From Tenebrio molitor (taxonomy: Eukaryota; Arthropoda; Insecta; Coleoptera; Tenebrionidae): a DNA stretch of 64,000 nucleotides. The notes below the pieces were generated by a model that saw only the letters and a program-made list of their open reading frames with translations, did not search any database and was not told the origin of the DNA. The position numbers and the translations under genes were made by a program. The stretch is taken from assembly GCF_963966145.1 (NCBI RefSeq), contig NC_091046.1, positions 5,580,001-5,644,000 on the forward strand, given 5' to 3'. Position 1 is the first letter of the stretch. Every line of letters begins with the position of its first letter. Shown in pieces: positions 36,922 to 49,499 of this stretch.

Positions 36922-37214
36922 CTGGAACAAAAAATAAATCAGTTGTAGATTTTTCATTTTTATTCAAAAAATAAAATTTTGAAATTCATAATTATTTATT
37001 ATTATTGAAATCAAATTATTCGTCTTTTAACCATTTTGTATTTGGTGGAGACACACTGTTTTTATTATTGTTTTAAAAAAATGATGATAATCGCGTTTAT
37101 TACAAATTTTAATTCGAAATTATTTCTCCTGTAAACATTTTTAAAAAATTCTTTTGGAAATATAATAGGCTTTCTAGGTTTTTAGTTTTAGGATTTTAAT
37201 TAAATTTCTGTTTG
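36922..37214. other. AT-rich probable intron
   Basis: Strongly AT-rich sequence directly upstream of the exon acceptor. No structure seen. Confidence 0.4.
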
Positions 37215-37285
37215 TACCTTTTGTCCTCGTCTGTTTGTAAAGCCTCGGCTACGCCTCGGCCAGAAAACGCAGACTCGGACATTTT
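37215..37285 (+). mobile_element. CTCGGC-hairpin repeat, fragment
   Basis: The hairpin segment (GCCTCGGCTACGCCTCGGCC, then AGAAAACGCAGACTCGGAC) matches 12200-12265 in orientation and sequence. The rest of the element is absent. Confidence 0.6.
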
Positions 37286-37637
37286 GAATACCATTCCATT
37301 TGCGTTTGTCTGTTTTGTGGCGAGAGCAATTGACAAATGGGACCGAAACCTCTCCCCCTTGTTAAATAAATGCAAAGTAGCTTTCTAGAGCAGTTGGTAG
37401 CGCGTAATAAATTTTTCCATCGACTCCTCTTATCGGTACCGCACGTTATGATTTTCAAAGTGCCATTAAGGTGTATGGAACAAGCCAGGAAAGTGAGAAC
37501 GCGTCTCGTAAATCATGTTAAAGATCTGCAAACGTAACGCTTACCATATGGCCTTATTTATCGGAAAGCAATACATCTCCTCAATTAAACGTACAAACCC
37601 GCCACTCCGGAGGTGATTTTAATGACGGTCTTAAGGC
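37286..37637. other. Non-genic, GC-richer
   Basis: A GC-richer segment leading into the candidate exon at 37638, with no splice-supported frame of its own. Confidence 0.35.
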
Positions 37638-37674
37638 CGAAGACCGGCGAGGCCTCTCAAAACCATGTCAAAAG
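37638..37674 (+). CDS. Weak candidate start exon before a perfect donor
   Basis: A perfect donor (AAAAG|GTAAGT, at 37675) is preceded by an open frame in which an ATG near 37622 gives a short peptide (MTVLRPKTGEASQ...). The start codon context is poor. A perfect 9-mer donor is expected about twice by chance in a window of this size on both strands, so the support is weak. If real it would be a short first coding exon on the plus strand. Confidence 0.15.
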
Positions 37675-39463
37675 GTAAGTAGGGAAGTGCACAACGAAAT
37701 TAATTTATTGTATCGAATACTGTTAATCGCTCTTAATGAGACAAGAGTGAAAGTCGAGTGCCACAATGAGAGACCGAGGCGTTCCACAAAGGCCTTAATG
37801 ACGTGTGCTCCTCAGCTGTTGCGGGCCACGCGTCCCCAGATCGCAGATAACAAAAAAACAACAGAAGGGCCGCCTCAGCCCTTTCCTGTTATTCAAAGGA
37901 GCCAACGTAAAGGCCACATGTCGGCCCTGCATTAAAGTCGGAAGGCGAAATGAAGGGCCGCGCCAAATTCTATTTGTTTTTGATGATTTTGCGGTTTTGT
38001 GGTTTATCCGACGATTCGAAACGATTAAAAACCGTTTTTGCTTGCTGGGGTGGAAGAAATCGCTGCGAAAAACAACAGATTGCATCCTGCTCGAAACCGC
38101 GTCTGTGTGAAATTTTTCGAGAAAATCCCGCGCGTGCACAAAAAATGCGCGATATGCTAATGCGACGATCGAATTAATTGGCTGACTAGGAATGAGGGAA
38201 TTTTTGCGCGACTTTGACAAATAAACTACATGTCCCCCAGAGGTGATGGCAGATTACGAAATTAATTAACTTCCATTAGGAGTTGCTTCGAAAATTAATA
38301 CGTCTCCGCTTAATTAATTACTGACAAATACCAATTAAGGAAGCTAGAACGGCTCTTCGCTGAGCAGTACAAGAATCGAGAGATTATGACAACTTATTTA
38401 TTGCGGCGAGTGGACGGCGAAATGCTCACAAAAAACGTGTAGACGGCGCTTTAAAAATGTACATAAATCTTGCACATTCCTGACACTAGTTGTGACACTT
38501 TTTCAACTAAACATGATTACGGCAAGAAAAGTAAACCACGTTATAGATTGCTTTTTATACACATTTTCTATAAATAGTTCTGTTTTATTATTAATTCTCT
38601 ATTTGTGTCCAAGATAATGTTTTTAAATATTTTACAATGAACACTATATTGATTGGCAATTGTTTAGATGACTAATGATTAAATTAGGGTATTTCCACAC
38701 TAGAAACAATAGTCAATAACAATGAGAATTTTTGACTAAATTTAGACTTTTTGATTATAAATTTCAAAATCTCTAATTTTCAAAAATTTTTTAAGTAAGC
38801 TTGTAAGTAGTTCTTTTTAAGAATAATTTCTTCTGCAGGATCTCTTACAAATTTAATCTGCCAGATTTCACACCGCTTTTATTTCCATTTTCACATTCTT
38901 CTATTCCTTTTCTTCTAAGGAATATGTACTCAACGACTCAAGAAGGAATCAAGAATTTTGGAACATTTACAAAAATATGAATGAAACTCTGAATGTACTA
39001 CTACATTTGTTAAATTTATTGCGAATTACAGGACTCTAAAAGTCGTTGAAAATCGTTGAAACGTTGCAAAAGCTCTTGTAAAATTGCCAAGAGTTTTCCT
39101 CCTACAATAATTTTCGTCGTTTTAAATTTTTGCAAGTTATAAAAGTAGTCATAATAATTTAAGTATTTATTTATCTTAACAAACATAAATATTGTCCTTA
39201 ACACGTAAAAAATATTTTTGGAAAGTTGGAAAATAAAATTTTTGCAATGTTGCCAATTGCATGCACTACTCATAAATTTCTTACAATTTTTTTTTAAATT
39301 TATCATAAGAGTGAAAACTTGTTTAAACAGGAAATCTCACCGCTTTGTCTTATTGTATTAACGAAGAAGTTATTTTCCAAAGAATATTTTGAAAATATTG
39401 AAAAATATCCGTTATACAACATATTATAATATCTGGTGTTCATTTAAATTTATGCTCAAAGTA
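37675..39463. other. Non-genic stretch
   Basis: Positions 37680-38420 are GC-richer with overlapping frames of up to 141 codons (minus, 37795-38220) that show no domain. Positions 38500-39460 are AT-rich. Confidence 0.4.
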
Positions 39464-39583
39464 GGCGCTGAAAAATCTATTGTGGAAGCACCACGAATTA
39501 CAAGTCACGGATCAGTTGTTTAATTCTAACCTCACTTTTTGCGGAAGGACGAATGGTGCGTTCACAATCGACTCTTCAACGCC
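39464..39583 (-). mobile_element. GGCGTTGAAGAG MITE, copy 1
   Basis: The ends are GGCGCTGAAAAATCTATTG on the left and the complement of GGCGTTGAAGAGTCGATTG on the right, 120 bp apart. The interior contains TAACCTCACTTTTTGCG. The copy at 61337-61479 has the same terminal repeats and interior in the opposite orientation. The two also share about 25 bp outside the apparent terminus (TTTAAATTTATGCTCAAAGTA here). Confidence 0.7.
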
Positions 39584-39750
39584 AATTAATTTTCAAAATC
39601 ATAGAATGATAGAGATTTCCCAAGTAGAAGTGAAGAAGGAAATAAAAGCAAGGAAATAGATAGGGAAATGAAAACCATGATTAAAGAGACAAGAGAGGAT
39701 ACGGCGAAAAAAGAGAGGAGAACAAAATACTAAGAAAGGAATTAGCGGCA

Positions 39751-40276
39751 GTGAGAGAGGAGAAGGGGGAGGTAAGGAAAGAATTAGAGGCAGTGAGAGA
39801 GGCGATGAGAGGAAGAGAAGAAAAATGGCAGGCGGAGGAGGCAGATTGGATGAAAAGGATGAAAATGATAGAGAAAAAGATGGAACAAAGAGAAAAGAAG
39901 GAGAGGAAGAAGAATGTTAAAATAACCGGAATAGGGGCAATAAGAGGAAAAATAGGGAGGGGGTGGAAGAATGGTTAGAAAGGGAGATAGGGGTGAAAGT
40001 GAACGTAAAGGAAGCATTTGAAATAAATAAAAATGAGATGATGCTGGCAAAAATAGAGTAAATAAGAGTAAGTTGAAGGAAAGAAAAGATGTAAGGATGT
40101 ATATAGATCACGATTTGACAAACGAAGAAAGGAAAACACAAAAGAAGTTAAGAGAGGTGGCTAGAGAAGAGAGAGATAGAGGAGAAAGGGAGAAAATAGG
40201 ATACAGGAAGATACAGATAAATGGGGAAGGGTTCATGTGGGATAAGAGAGAGGAGAAACTGAAGAAACATTTTTAG
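39751..40276 (+). pseudogene. Decayed LINE ORF1
   Basis: The first piece (39751-39978) is a charged coiled-coil-like stretch (EAVREAMRGREEKWQAEEA) followed by REKKERKKNVKITGIG. A second frame continues VEEWLEREIGVKVNVKEAFE (about 39963-40022), then a stop. A third (40063-40276) reads KLKERKDVRMYIDHDLTNEE, then YRKIQINGEGFMWD, and ends in TAG. The order coiled coil, then RNA-binding-like region, then this tail is that of ORF1 in insect R1/I-group-type LINEs. Frameshifts disrupt it. Confidence 0.65.
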
Positions 40277-40534
40277 AAGGAGAGAAGAAGAGAAGGTGAG
40301 AAAAGGTAAAGGAAAGAGAAGGTGAATAAAAAGGTAGATGGACAAAGAAAACGGAAATCGGAAAAGAAAGGGGAAAGTCGCCACCGAAAGAGTACAAATG
40401 GGAAGATCAAGGGGGAAAAGAGAGAAGAAAAATGGAAAAGGTACCGGGGGAATAATAACAGGGGTGAAATTGGGTATTAAAAAAAAGGGAGAAGAAGAAG
40501 GATGCATGGAGAGAAAAGTTATATAGGGAATAAA

Positions 40535-40681
40535 TGGTGGAAAATAATGACAATATACCGTAAAGAGATGAATACAACAAGAAGACGTGCCGAGGACGCA
40601 GTGAAAGAAAACAGGGAAGATCGTATACTCTTGGGAGGGGACTTCAACGGGAGAATAGAAGAAAGAGGAGCAAGAAATTAG
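40535..40681 (+). pseudogene. Decayed LINE ORF2 endonuclease piece
   Basis: An open stretch of 48 codons begins WWKIMTIYRKEMNTTRRR and contains DRILLGGDFNGRIEERGARN before a TAG at 40679-40681. GGDFN is the conserved motif of the apurinic/apyrimidinic-type endonuclease domain of non-LTR retrotransposons (the Asp and Asn are catalytic-site residues in the family). Upstream, a frame with GTGGIITGV (near 40440) fits the same domain. The 233-codon frame on the opposite strand is antisense to this. Confidence 0.7.
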
Positions 40682-40725
40682 GAAGGGGTGAGGGGGAATG
40701 GGATGAAAAGAAAAAGATAGAGATT

Positions 40726-43700
40726 TTCTGTCTCTAAAAGTTTGTGGATAGTTACTTTTTATAAGAAGAAGTTCTTCACTGGTTAGCAGATTCGGAAGAT
40801 CTTCTTGGAAAATTGACAAAATGAATTTTAAATTAATGAAAATTCTCAATGCGAGCTTACAGTTTTGGAAGTATTTCTTCCAACGTTAATAACCTTTTAT
40901 CTTTATCCCTTACGCATTTCACAACATTTCAAATTTATCTACTTTTATTAGATTTTTATTTGACTTATGTTTAAATCAACGTCAATTTTTTTTTATCAAT
41001 TTATTTTAAATTAAGTGTGTCATTTTTAACAAGATTTCATTTCCTAAAAAAAAGTTAACCAATGGCGTGTTCTAGAAAACCACCAGATGCAATAGATTTA
41101 TCTGTTTTAAATGTTTTAGAAACTTTGTAGATTATGAAAAATGGTCAAATAGAATTTACTCAATGCCTCAGCAACTTTGAACTTGCACACTTCGAAGCAT
41201 TTTGAAGATTTTCATTTGTAACACATTTTCCTGAGAACAAAAATTCGAAAATCTGAACTAAACCATTTTTCAGTTGACCATTACTCCTTCGGTAACGAGT
41301 GCAACAGATTTCTGATAAAATTTGAAATCCCCCGTTAAAAAACCAGCTCCTCTGGTTGTTGCATTTGAAATTCATCATGCGCGATAAACGGAATGTTTGA
41401 TGGTTTTCTCTGCACGTGTTTATTGGATTGTTAATAACCTGCACTCGGAGCCGAGGCAATAACAGTTTAGAAATAAAACCCACTCTAATCACTATCATTA
41501 TCGGCATGCACACGATTCTCCCCTTATCATTGCACAACAAATCAACAGGTTCCTGACGAAAACGGTTTCGGGGCGTCATCTCGATTTAATTTTTGCTTTG
41601 TAAACACAACAACGGACTTAGCAGTATCAATCGGGATTAGTTGCCGAAGGAGTCGGTGGAGCGGTGTCCACCCACTCGTTTGTCAAAAGTGAGTCGATGA
41701 ATATTAATAGTCCTGAATCGGACTCGAACAACTGTTATTCGACGTTGTTTTACTCGAGTCGAAGGCGATGAATGAATTTTTTCGACGGTTGTACTTTTCG
41801 GTCTAATACTCGTCGCCTGAAAAAAGCAAATTGCGCATAAAGAAGTTGAGACACGGTTTGATTAGACAGTATCGCTGGCAGACATCGAAGTGTGAGAAAG
41901 CAATAAGAAGTTAATCATGCATGGACAAAGCATCGTTAACGGGATCCATTCTTTCATTCTTGATTTACAGAAGTCGCCCGTGTATCGTACCATTTGTAAA
42001 TATTAAATGATTTGTCGTTTAATGATGTCAATGCATTAAAGTGTTTATATTAACATGATTTATGTCGCGACAATTAATAAATCAATGCATATTTATCGAT
42101 GCTATTAGCTGGATTTATCGACGGTTTCTAAATGAATTCACCGGGGAATTAATAATAGAAATTGTTCTTGCGGATGGATCGCGACCCTGCTGAATAAATC
42201 AGCGCCTTATCTCGCCTCTTCGCTTCGTTATCTCGGGATTTATTCCGAAGATGACAACTTCTCCAGATAGCGAAACGTGGATTTGCGCCTCGCCGACATT
42301 TTTGAATTTCAGATTTCAGACTAATATGTCAAGAGGACTTCGCGAAGACCTCTTTTGATCGATCGCTTCGTCCTGGCCGTCCGTACATTGTGTGGCCAGA
42401 TCTGATCGAAACGCGAATATGGTTATATTTCATTTTTAGCATTGGCAGCACTGGCGGGACCCAAGCTATAAATTGCAACCCACTTCTGTGACATTTACAG
42501 TCGCGAGGCTAGAGAGTCCTGGGAAGGAAACATTTTTTCCAAAGAAGAAAATGCAAGATCTCAACAGACGTCAAATAAAAAAAATAATATATTGCTCCGA
42601 ATTATTTGCTCCTTTACTCTAATTTTTTGACCACTTACTTTTCATTAAAAAAATTGTTTTGCTTCGGTATTATTTTTTTAGTTTCTCCTACTCTTTGGAA
42701 GACCAAGAATTTGTAAATTACATCTTAGATTGTAAGAAATTATGAAAACAGATAATTGGAAATATGTTTTCTGGTCATCTTCTTGGATAAAAAGCCAACA
42801 AGGAAGAAATCTGGAATGTGAACCTAATTTTAGAAAAAAGTCTTTCTGCCTGACTACCACTGCTGCAATTTTACTTATTTTCACAGAATGCTTGAACTAA
42901 TAAGTGGACGTCCAACGGTAAAAATAAATAAATATTTGTGGAAAAAGATTGCATAAAAGTGGTCGCTTATGAATAGCAAAGAGAATTTTTCAGAATTTAA
43001 AAAGAGAATATCTTGATAAAAATTCAGAAGAATATTTTATCACAACCAATGAACCATAGGAATGATCTCTAATAGACTTATTTCGTCTAGTTTTCCACTT
43101 TGAAATATTCCCTAGGTTTTCATTGATTTCAGAAAGGATTTTTTAAAATTTAATGACAGATTGATAATAAAATATTTGAAAAATCTGTTTCCTTTGCCAA
43201 TATCTTCATAAATGCTGAAGGAATTTTGGATCAATTTTGATTTGAATGCAGAAAATAATTTGTTGATTGCAAAAAAACACTTTATCCATTATTTAAATGT
43301 GGTCAATTTAAAAATCTTAACTTAAATCGTCAAAATAAATTAATCGAAAGAGAAGAAAAAGGTGGTTTTGTTTAAACAATTCAAATTTTATTTCCTTACT
43401 GTACATTATAAAATATAGGAGAAAACAAAAAAAGATGAAATCTGTTTTAAAGTTTTGAAGTTGGAAGAAAAATGTTTTTTTTTCGATTTCATTACCATTA
43501 AGATTTTTCTGAATAGTTCAATAAAATTAGAATGACAATAATTAGTTATAAAGGTAGATAATTTCTGGTAAGTGAAAAATGTACAAATATTTAGGGATTG
43601 CTAAAAAATTGAAAAAAATGTTGAGTTATGAAGCACAAGCGGGATTAGGAACGTTTATCAAAAAGAATTCAGCAGTGGAGAAGACCACAATGAAGAATAT

Positions 43701-44139
43701 ATTAGTATAAGAAAGAAACAAACATAAGAATGTACTTACTACAAAATGCAACATTAAGCGATCTACAGGGTTGTTAAAAAAAATTGGCCAAAATTTTTGT
43801 AGAAAATATAACTTGTATAAGAAATGGAGATACATAGTACCTTGGAAGGAAACGCTTGGTATAGGTGTTGGATTTTCTCATGGGCTATGAGTCAAACGAT
43901 GAATATCGAATATTTGAGAAATAAAAACAAATCAGAGGGAAACATTTTGGGGGGCAAATACTAACCAGAATAAGACAGAATTCGGAGTTACAGAGGGAAC
44001 AATAACTAAAGAGATTTTTTGCCGTACAAAGCTTGATAAAAAATGTGTGAATATACAGAGTCATAAATAAAACGATTGGAAAGGTGTTTAACGAGACAGA
44101 TTTAAATAAAAATCTAAAGGAAAGCACCTTTGATAAATA
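40726..44139. other. Non-genic stretch
   Basis: Positions 41160-42520 are GC-richer, with repeated TTATCTCG (near 42208 and 42229) and many ATTA cores. A 139-codon minus-strand frame (41160-41579) shows no domain. Positions 42550-44140 are AT-rich without structure. Confidence 0.4.
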
Positions 44140-47100
44140 TTTATCAACAGCGTGAACGAAGGAAACAAAACTACAAAAATTTGTTTGGGAAACATTCTTT
44201 GTTTATTTGATTGCCAGAGCACGTTTCATTATTTGTGTATTTTTGAACCCAACAACAAATTCAATTATCTCTCCCATTCAGCACAAATCACAAAATAAAT
44301 CCGAATCATTTGTGGCGATCAGAGGATGTGTTAATGACCGACGCATCAAATTTTTGTCAGAACAGGACGCTCCACGTTCATTACCCTCCAACTTTCGCCA
44401 CTCTCTTCAAATTAACAATACGCTTTACGCCCCGGTGCTTTTCATCATATATTCGTCCACAGACACACGTCCACATATTCCAACTGAATCGGTTCACATT
44501 TTCCGGCGTATCCGAGTTCCTCGGTGGTCACTTCTTTCCCGCATAACTCTTATCAACAGACGAGTTCCTCTGAGGTTATCGGGGATTACCATTACAGATC
44601 TGTATTCGGCAAGCGATAGCCAGATTAGATTATAATTATTTTTCTTAAATACATTTCTCTCTTTTGGTTTTAATGTAAGGTAAAACTCCCAACATTTTCT
44701 CAAAATTAATTTCCACATGTAACAATACATACCATCTTTAAATTTAATATTTTCGGAAAGGCAATATCATTTCAAATTACCAGATAATTCTTATCGCCAC
44801 CGTTACTCCCATACTGTTCACTACCTGCTACAAAACCCGAAAATTTTTGACCGCCGAGAGGAACTCGACTGCGCCCACATTTTCTTCTCTGAAAAATTCT
44901 GCGGACTCGTTACAGTTCCGCCTCAGTTTATTACATCACAACGAATTCGTCGAGGCGAAGAATGCAAATAATACGTTAACAAGAGAATGAAGAGGAATGT
45001 TATGAAGATATTCCTTTGATAATGCTGTTCAATTTGTTCGATTAATTTTTTTCTCTATGAGATTTCTAATTACCGATTTTGAAAATCGGGTGACGCAAAC
45101 GCTTTGCATTCGGCGCTCGTTTAAATTCGGCGAGTGTCCCAATTGGAATGATTTAAGGAAAAGTATTGTTAAGTATGGAGTGTCATGTTATTTATGAGCG
45201 TTCTTTCGGACATATTTGCCATTCTGCATTCGGTTCTTGTCCGAGTGGAACTCGCCTGCAATAATCCCATAAGCTGACCAGAATTGTTCCGATCCTTGCG
45301 AAAAAGTTAACGCATTACAAGTTGTCAACTCGTGGCGATCATTTTCTCTGACAGCGATAATGACAGCCGGAACGGACGGGAGATAGAATGTAGAATTGGT
45401 TTGTTATCGAGAGCGCCGCCGGATTGCATTATGGGGCATTTTTAATGGCTCCGTAAAGGTTCAGTTCAGTATGTAAATACCTCCAACTACTGTTATTATC
45501 AATTAACGAGTTGCATAATTTCGTTTGTGTGTAAAACCGGGGATTTTTCCAAATATAAAGTAAGCTTAACGGTTGATTGACTGCAAATGTCGTAAGCTTA
45601 GACACTATTATGTAAAATAACTTCTCAATTAAGTTTAAAAATATTCGCTGCGTATTGACAACTAACATTAAGATTCACATCTAAGCATTCCGTATGTAAA
45701 GTCGACATCTATCTTGTTGCAAAACTGAGAACAGAAGGTTAGGTACCTGGAGTTGCGTTCACGGGGATAATTACATAATCGGAAATAGCAATTAATATCG
45801 CGTTAAAATCCTAACCTTTCGCTTTGTTGGATTTGCATTGTGAGGATTTTTATCGACGGACGAGCATTCCTTTGGCGGCGGATTTTTAACCGATCCAGTC
45901 GTGACCTTTCCGAACGATCCATTTTTCGGACCAGAAGCTCACTTCTAAGTAAAATTTTTCCATAAAGTTCAAATGTTCGGTGCGATGCGTACAAATATTA
46001 TCATTTTTGATTTATTGAGTAATGGCCATGCTGGTATGGTAATTCTGCTTGAGAAATGAAATATTATAATATCTTGGTTCAGTAATATAGTCCGAGTCTG
46101 AAATGTAGTAAGTACATTTTAATACGGTGTGCATTTCCGTTTTATGGAATGTATCATTTCCATTAAAAGAATTTCATCGCCTTGGATATAAAGCAAGCAC
46201 TTGCAAAAAGAATATTCTAAAGCGGATATCATTTAAATAGAATGAGTAGACAAGGAAATCCTACTAATAACTTATTTGCAAAACAATCTGGAAATATTAT
46301 TATTTGCACGATACAAGGAACGAATATTTTACAATTTTAAAATTAAAATTATAGTTTAGTGGTTTTCTGGACTAGAATTATTGTACTAGAACTGTCAGTC
46401 TGCAAATGTGTATTTCGTATTTTCTTTCCATTAATTCGGGTAAATTCACTTTTATTTTTTTTTGCATATTTTTGTGATTTTTTATTTCTACTCATAGCAA
46501 AAAAGTTTTAGTAGTTTTAGGTACAAGCAAACGCTTTTTTTGATATTTTTATACAATAATAGTATATTACTCAGTGAGCGTGTCATGATGGCTATCACTC
46601 ACGAGAAACAGCCGTTACACGCGAGTAAAATAGGATACCTTTTTTAATATCAGAATTCATTTATTGCTCGTTTTTAATTAAAAAAAATACAGACTCGCGA
46701 ATTATGACGTTTCAAAATAATTATGACATGAATATTTTACGACTCACGACCGTAGGTAATGACACTAAACGCATATATAATGAATGTATTATTCAGTAGA
46801 TAGTTATAGGTATAATTAAATGATGCTTTTTGCTGTTTTTGAAACTTTTTGCAACATCCATTTAAATAAGCTCTTATGTACATGATTTATTAGATTAACT
46901 ATAAAAGGTAACTAAACATTTTTTCATTATAGGTAGCTCATTTAATACTCGTGATAAAATAAAATGTTGTTGTACATCAGTGATATCGAGATTTCAGGAT
47001 TATGTCAACTTTCCATTTAATTTTTTTTTTACTTGCTTTTGAAAGGATACCTCTTTTAATTGGAGTAACGAAATTAATTACATTTGGGAGATTATAATAA

Positions 47101-47239
47101 TTATTGGAATTTCAGTTCGAAACTATATTTGATTGGCCAATAAATGTGTAATTTGTCCTTGAAACAAATACTTGTATTATGAGAAGACTAATGAATGTAA
47201 AACAATTTATCAAAAATTATCACGAGGCAAGTATTACAC
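44140..47239. other. Non-genic stretch
   Basis: A plus-strand open frame of 142 codons (44207-44635) has no recognisable domain or splice context. Positions 44780-45990 are GC-richer. Positions 46000-47240 are AT-rich; a palindromic segment at 46570-46630 with CTCACGAGAAACAGCCG could be a transposon end. Confidence 0.4.
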
Positions 47240-47350
47240 ACGTGATAGAAGACTCTGATAGCCTCTAAAGCAACCCGACCTGTCTCCAATTGAACAGGTT
47301 TGGAGCTGTATTGAAACTCATTTACCATTTCTTCAAGTGATATTAAATAA
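47240..47350 (+). pseudogene. Tc1/mariner-type transposase relic
   Basis: From 47262 one frame reads PLKQPDLSPIEQVWSCIETH. This matches the strongly conserved C-terminal block of Tc1/mariner transposases (WP..SPDLNPIE.LW), which precedes or includes the last catalytic acidic residue. The upstream frame is broken by two adjacent stops (TGATAG at 47257) and no other transposase motif could be followed. It is a short, dead remnant. Confidence 0.6.
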
Positions 47351-49499
47351 TCTTCTTCTTCATTTTCTTTATTTACATTATTTTTTTACTTAATTTTTGA
47401 CTACAAAAATTATGTGAAAATGATTTGATGCTCTTAAAAAAATTTTTTACTTATTTCTTAAGCCACCGATGTTAAGGAAGTGATTTCATACCTTTAGAAA
47501 AAATGTCTTTTGTCTATTTTCTGAGTAAGTCATTTGCTTTGAACATCGTTAAGAATCATCGTTGATAAAAGCTTGTATTTTTTTAAATTTTGTTTGCATT
47601 TTTTTTTTAATTTAAAATTTGTAGTTTCTTATGCAATCTGTAGGTCACAAAATACACATTTTTTTTGCAAATGTTACAAAAGCCATTTTTGCAAACACAA
47701 TTTTCAACCCGATTTGTCTCCAACCCAACAAACATGGAACACAACCAGAAACAATTTTTTTTTCTTCAAAAAGTATCCAAACCCGAAATCTTGACATGGT
47801 TGTCTTGCAATTTGGAAACTATCCTTTTATTTTTCTTGAGTTAATTTCTCTGTGTTGAAAACTAATCAATCAAGACGAATATTGGGTTCGTTATTTTTGT
47901 GAAAATTGTACCATCTCGCTGAAAGTTGTCGAAACTGGAGTGGTTCGTTGTGATTAATTGTGCAGCAAATATCCTTTCTAGTAATCCCAGCATTAAGGAG
48001 AATTAATCATGATCAGTATTAATTCAGTAAAATTTAGTGTCGCATAAACGCCAACCATAAACGGCGATTTATTATATTGTGCCAGGTTGTAATTATCGAA
48101 TAGCTAAAATCCCCCTCACGGCTTCACGCAGAAACAGAAATTGTCGTTAAAAAATGGCTTTAATTGCGTGTTCGGAACTATTCGAAAAATAAAGCCCAGC
48201 CCTTTGCAATTAACTCCAGTAATGCTATTTACGAAGAGCTAAAAATGGCGGCAGAAATCTTCCGGGTAATAAGCAAGCATCGAAGTACTTCATACATTAT
48301 GATATTATACATTAAAGGAAATTACCGAGTTGAAAATTATATATTGTTTATTTCTGATCGGTCCGAGCCCAGCGAACCACACCACGCCGCGATTCCTCCT
48401 CCCGATCAGATTTCGCCATTGAAAAAATACTGAACCCCGAAATGACGCAACCGCAAAAATTTCATTCGAGTGATGTAAAAATGCGGCTTCTAGAAAGCAT
48501 AACATTTTTGTTTGGAAAATATGTGTAATTATTTTTGCCTAATGGAGCAACAGAACTCGCCGCGTCCATCACAGACGTACGTCGCAATCGAAATGTCTAC
48601 AACAGACAATGGCTAAAACGCGACATCGAGAGCCGCGGACAAAATAACTACACAACACTCGCCCAGACGAAGCGTCACGACCGCGGACTGAACAAACATG
48701 GACGGTAATCGCTTGGACCGCTCAGCCGAGTTTAATACTCGTTGTAGTTGTGATAAAAAGCCTTGTTCACTTCCGCCGCCGCTATCGCCGCCTAGCGGGG
48801 GAGTTACCAACTACCGATCGGATTGTCCGCGCGAATTAATTTGCGTAAATGAGACCAGCGTATTGTAAGAGCGACTTCGGAAGTATTGCATCCACTTAGG
48901 ACCTGACTTAAGTCTGTTGTTAAGTCAATTAAGCTGTCGCTGCAGAAAAGTCCGTCTGATTTGAATTAGACTGGCACAACTTTAAGCGATCCTTTCGAGT
49001 TGTGTAAAATTGTTGTTGAGTAAAACATTTTTTTGGCAATTCCAAACAGTGAGTAATTGGATGAGAATTACTCTACAGTAGAGATGGAACTCCTTTTGTT
49101 TGTGAACGTGTGTCTGTGATAAGCAGAGCGTTGCAATGTGTCAGACAAACTGCAATATTTCTGTCTGCAAAAGTGAGGTTAGTTAGTGTTGTTGAAACGA
49201 AACAAAACAAAAAATAACCATTTCATGAATAACAAAATAACACAGTTTCCTTAAAGATTAAGTAAAGTTTCTTTGATTGAATTTTTTTTTTGGACTTTTC
49301 GCCCAAAAATAGACAACTTACTTTCTTTACTTTTCCTATTTATTCTTTTATATTTCTCTTTCTCATTTTCTTGTTCCCAAACCAACAAGGAAACATATTT
49401 TACGTAGTTATTTTGTCTAATGTAGTTCAGTTTCTGTCCGCAAGAGTGTAGCACCTGCGTAATAATACTGTTACGCTGGCTTTAGTACCCTCTATAAAG
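47351..49499. other. Non-genic stretch
   Basis: AT-rich to 47880. Positions 48540-48830 form a GC-rich island with (CCG)n-like stretches and a TTCAGTC initiator-like sequence on the minus strand; this could be a promoter or enhancer. No exon is supported. Confidence 0.35.

Larger units (their letters stand above)
39620..40725 (+). mobile_element. Non-LTR retrotransposon, 3'-truncated 5' fragment
   Basis: A second purine-rich block contains the 5' part of the LINE type seen at 34561-35540: ORF1 relics, the start of ORF2 and part of the endonuclease domain. It stops abruptly within ORF2 near 40725, where purine richness ends. Together with the other fragment it could represent one element broken and rearranged, or two independent copies. 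Confidence 0.72.

Noticed and set aside
37795..38220. 141-codon minus-strand open frame in a GC-richer island
   Set aside because: Three other frames are open over the same bases, as expected from composition; no motif.
40148..40849. 233-codon minus-strand open frame, the longest in the window
   Set aside because: It is antisense to the purine-rich LINE fragment; a strand made of C and T rarely contains stop codons. The Phe/Ser/Pro/Leu-rich translation is an artefact.
41160..41579. 139-codon minus-strand open frame
   Set aside because: No domain or repeat match recognised and no splice signals; left unassigned.
44207..44635. 142-codon plus-strand open frame
   Set aside because: No recognisable domain, no splice context, and an overlapping frame of 78 codons exists in the same region; consistent with chance.
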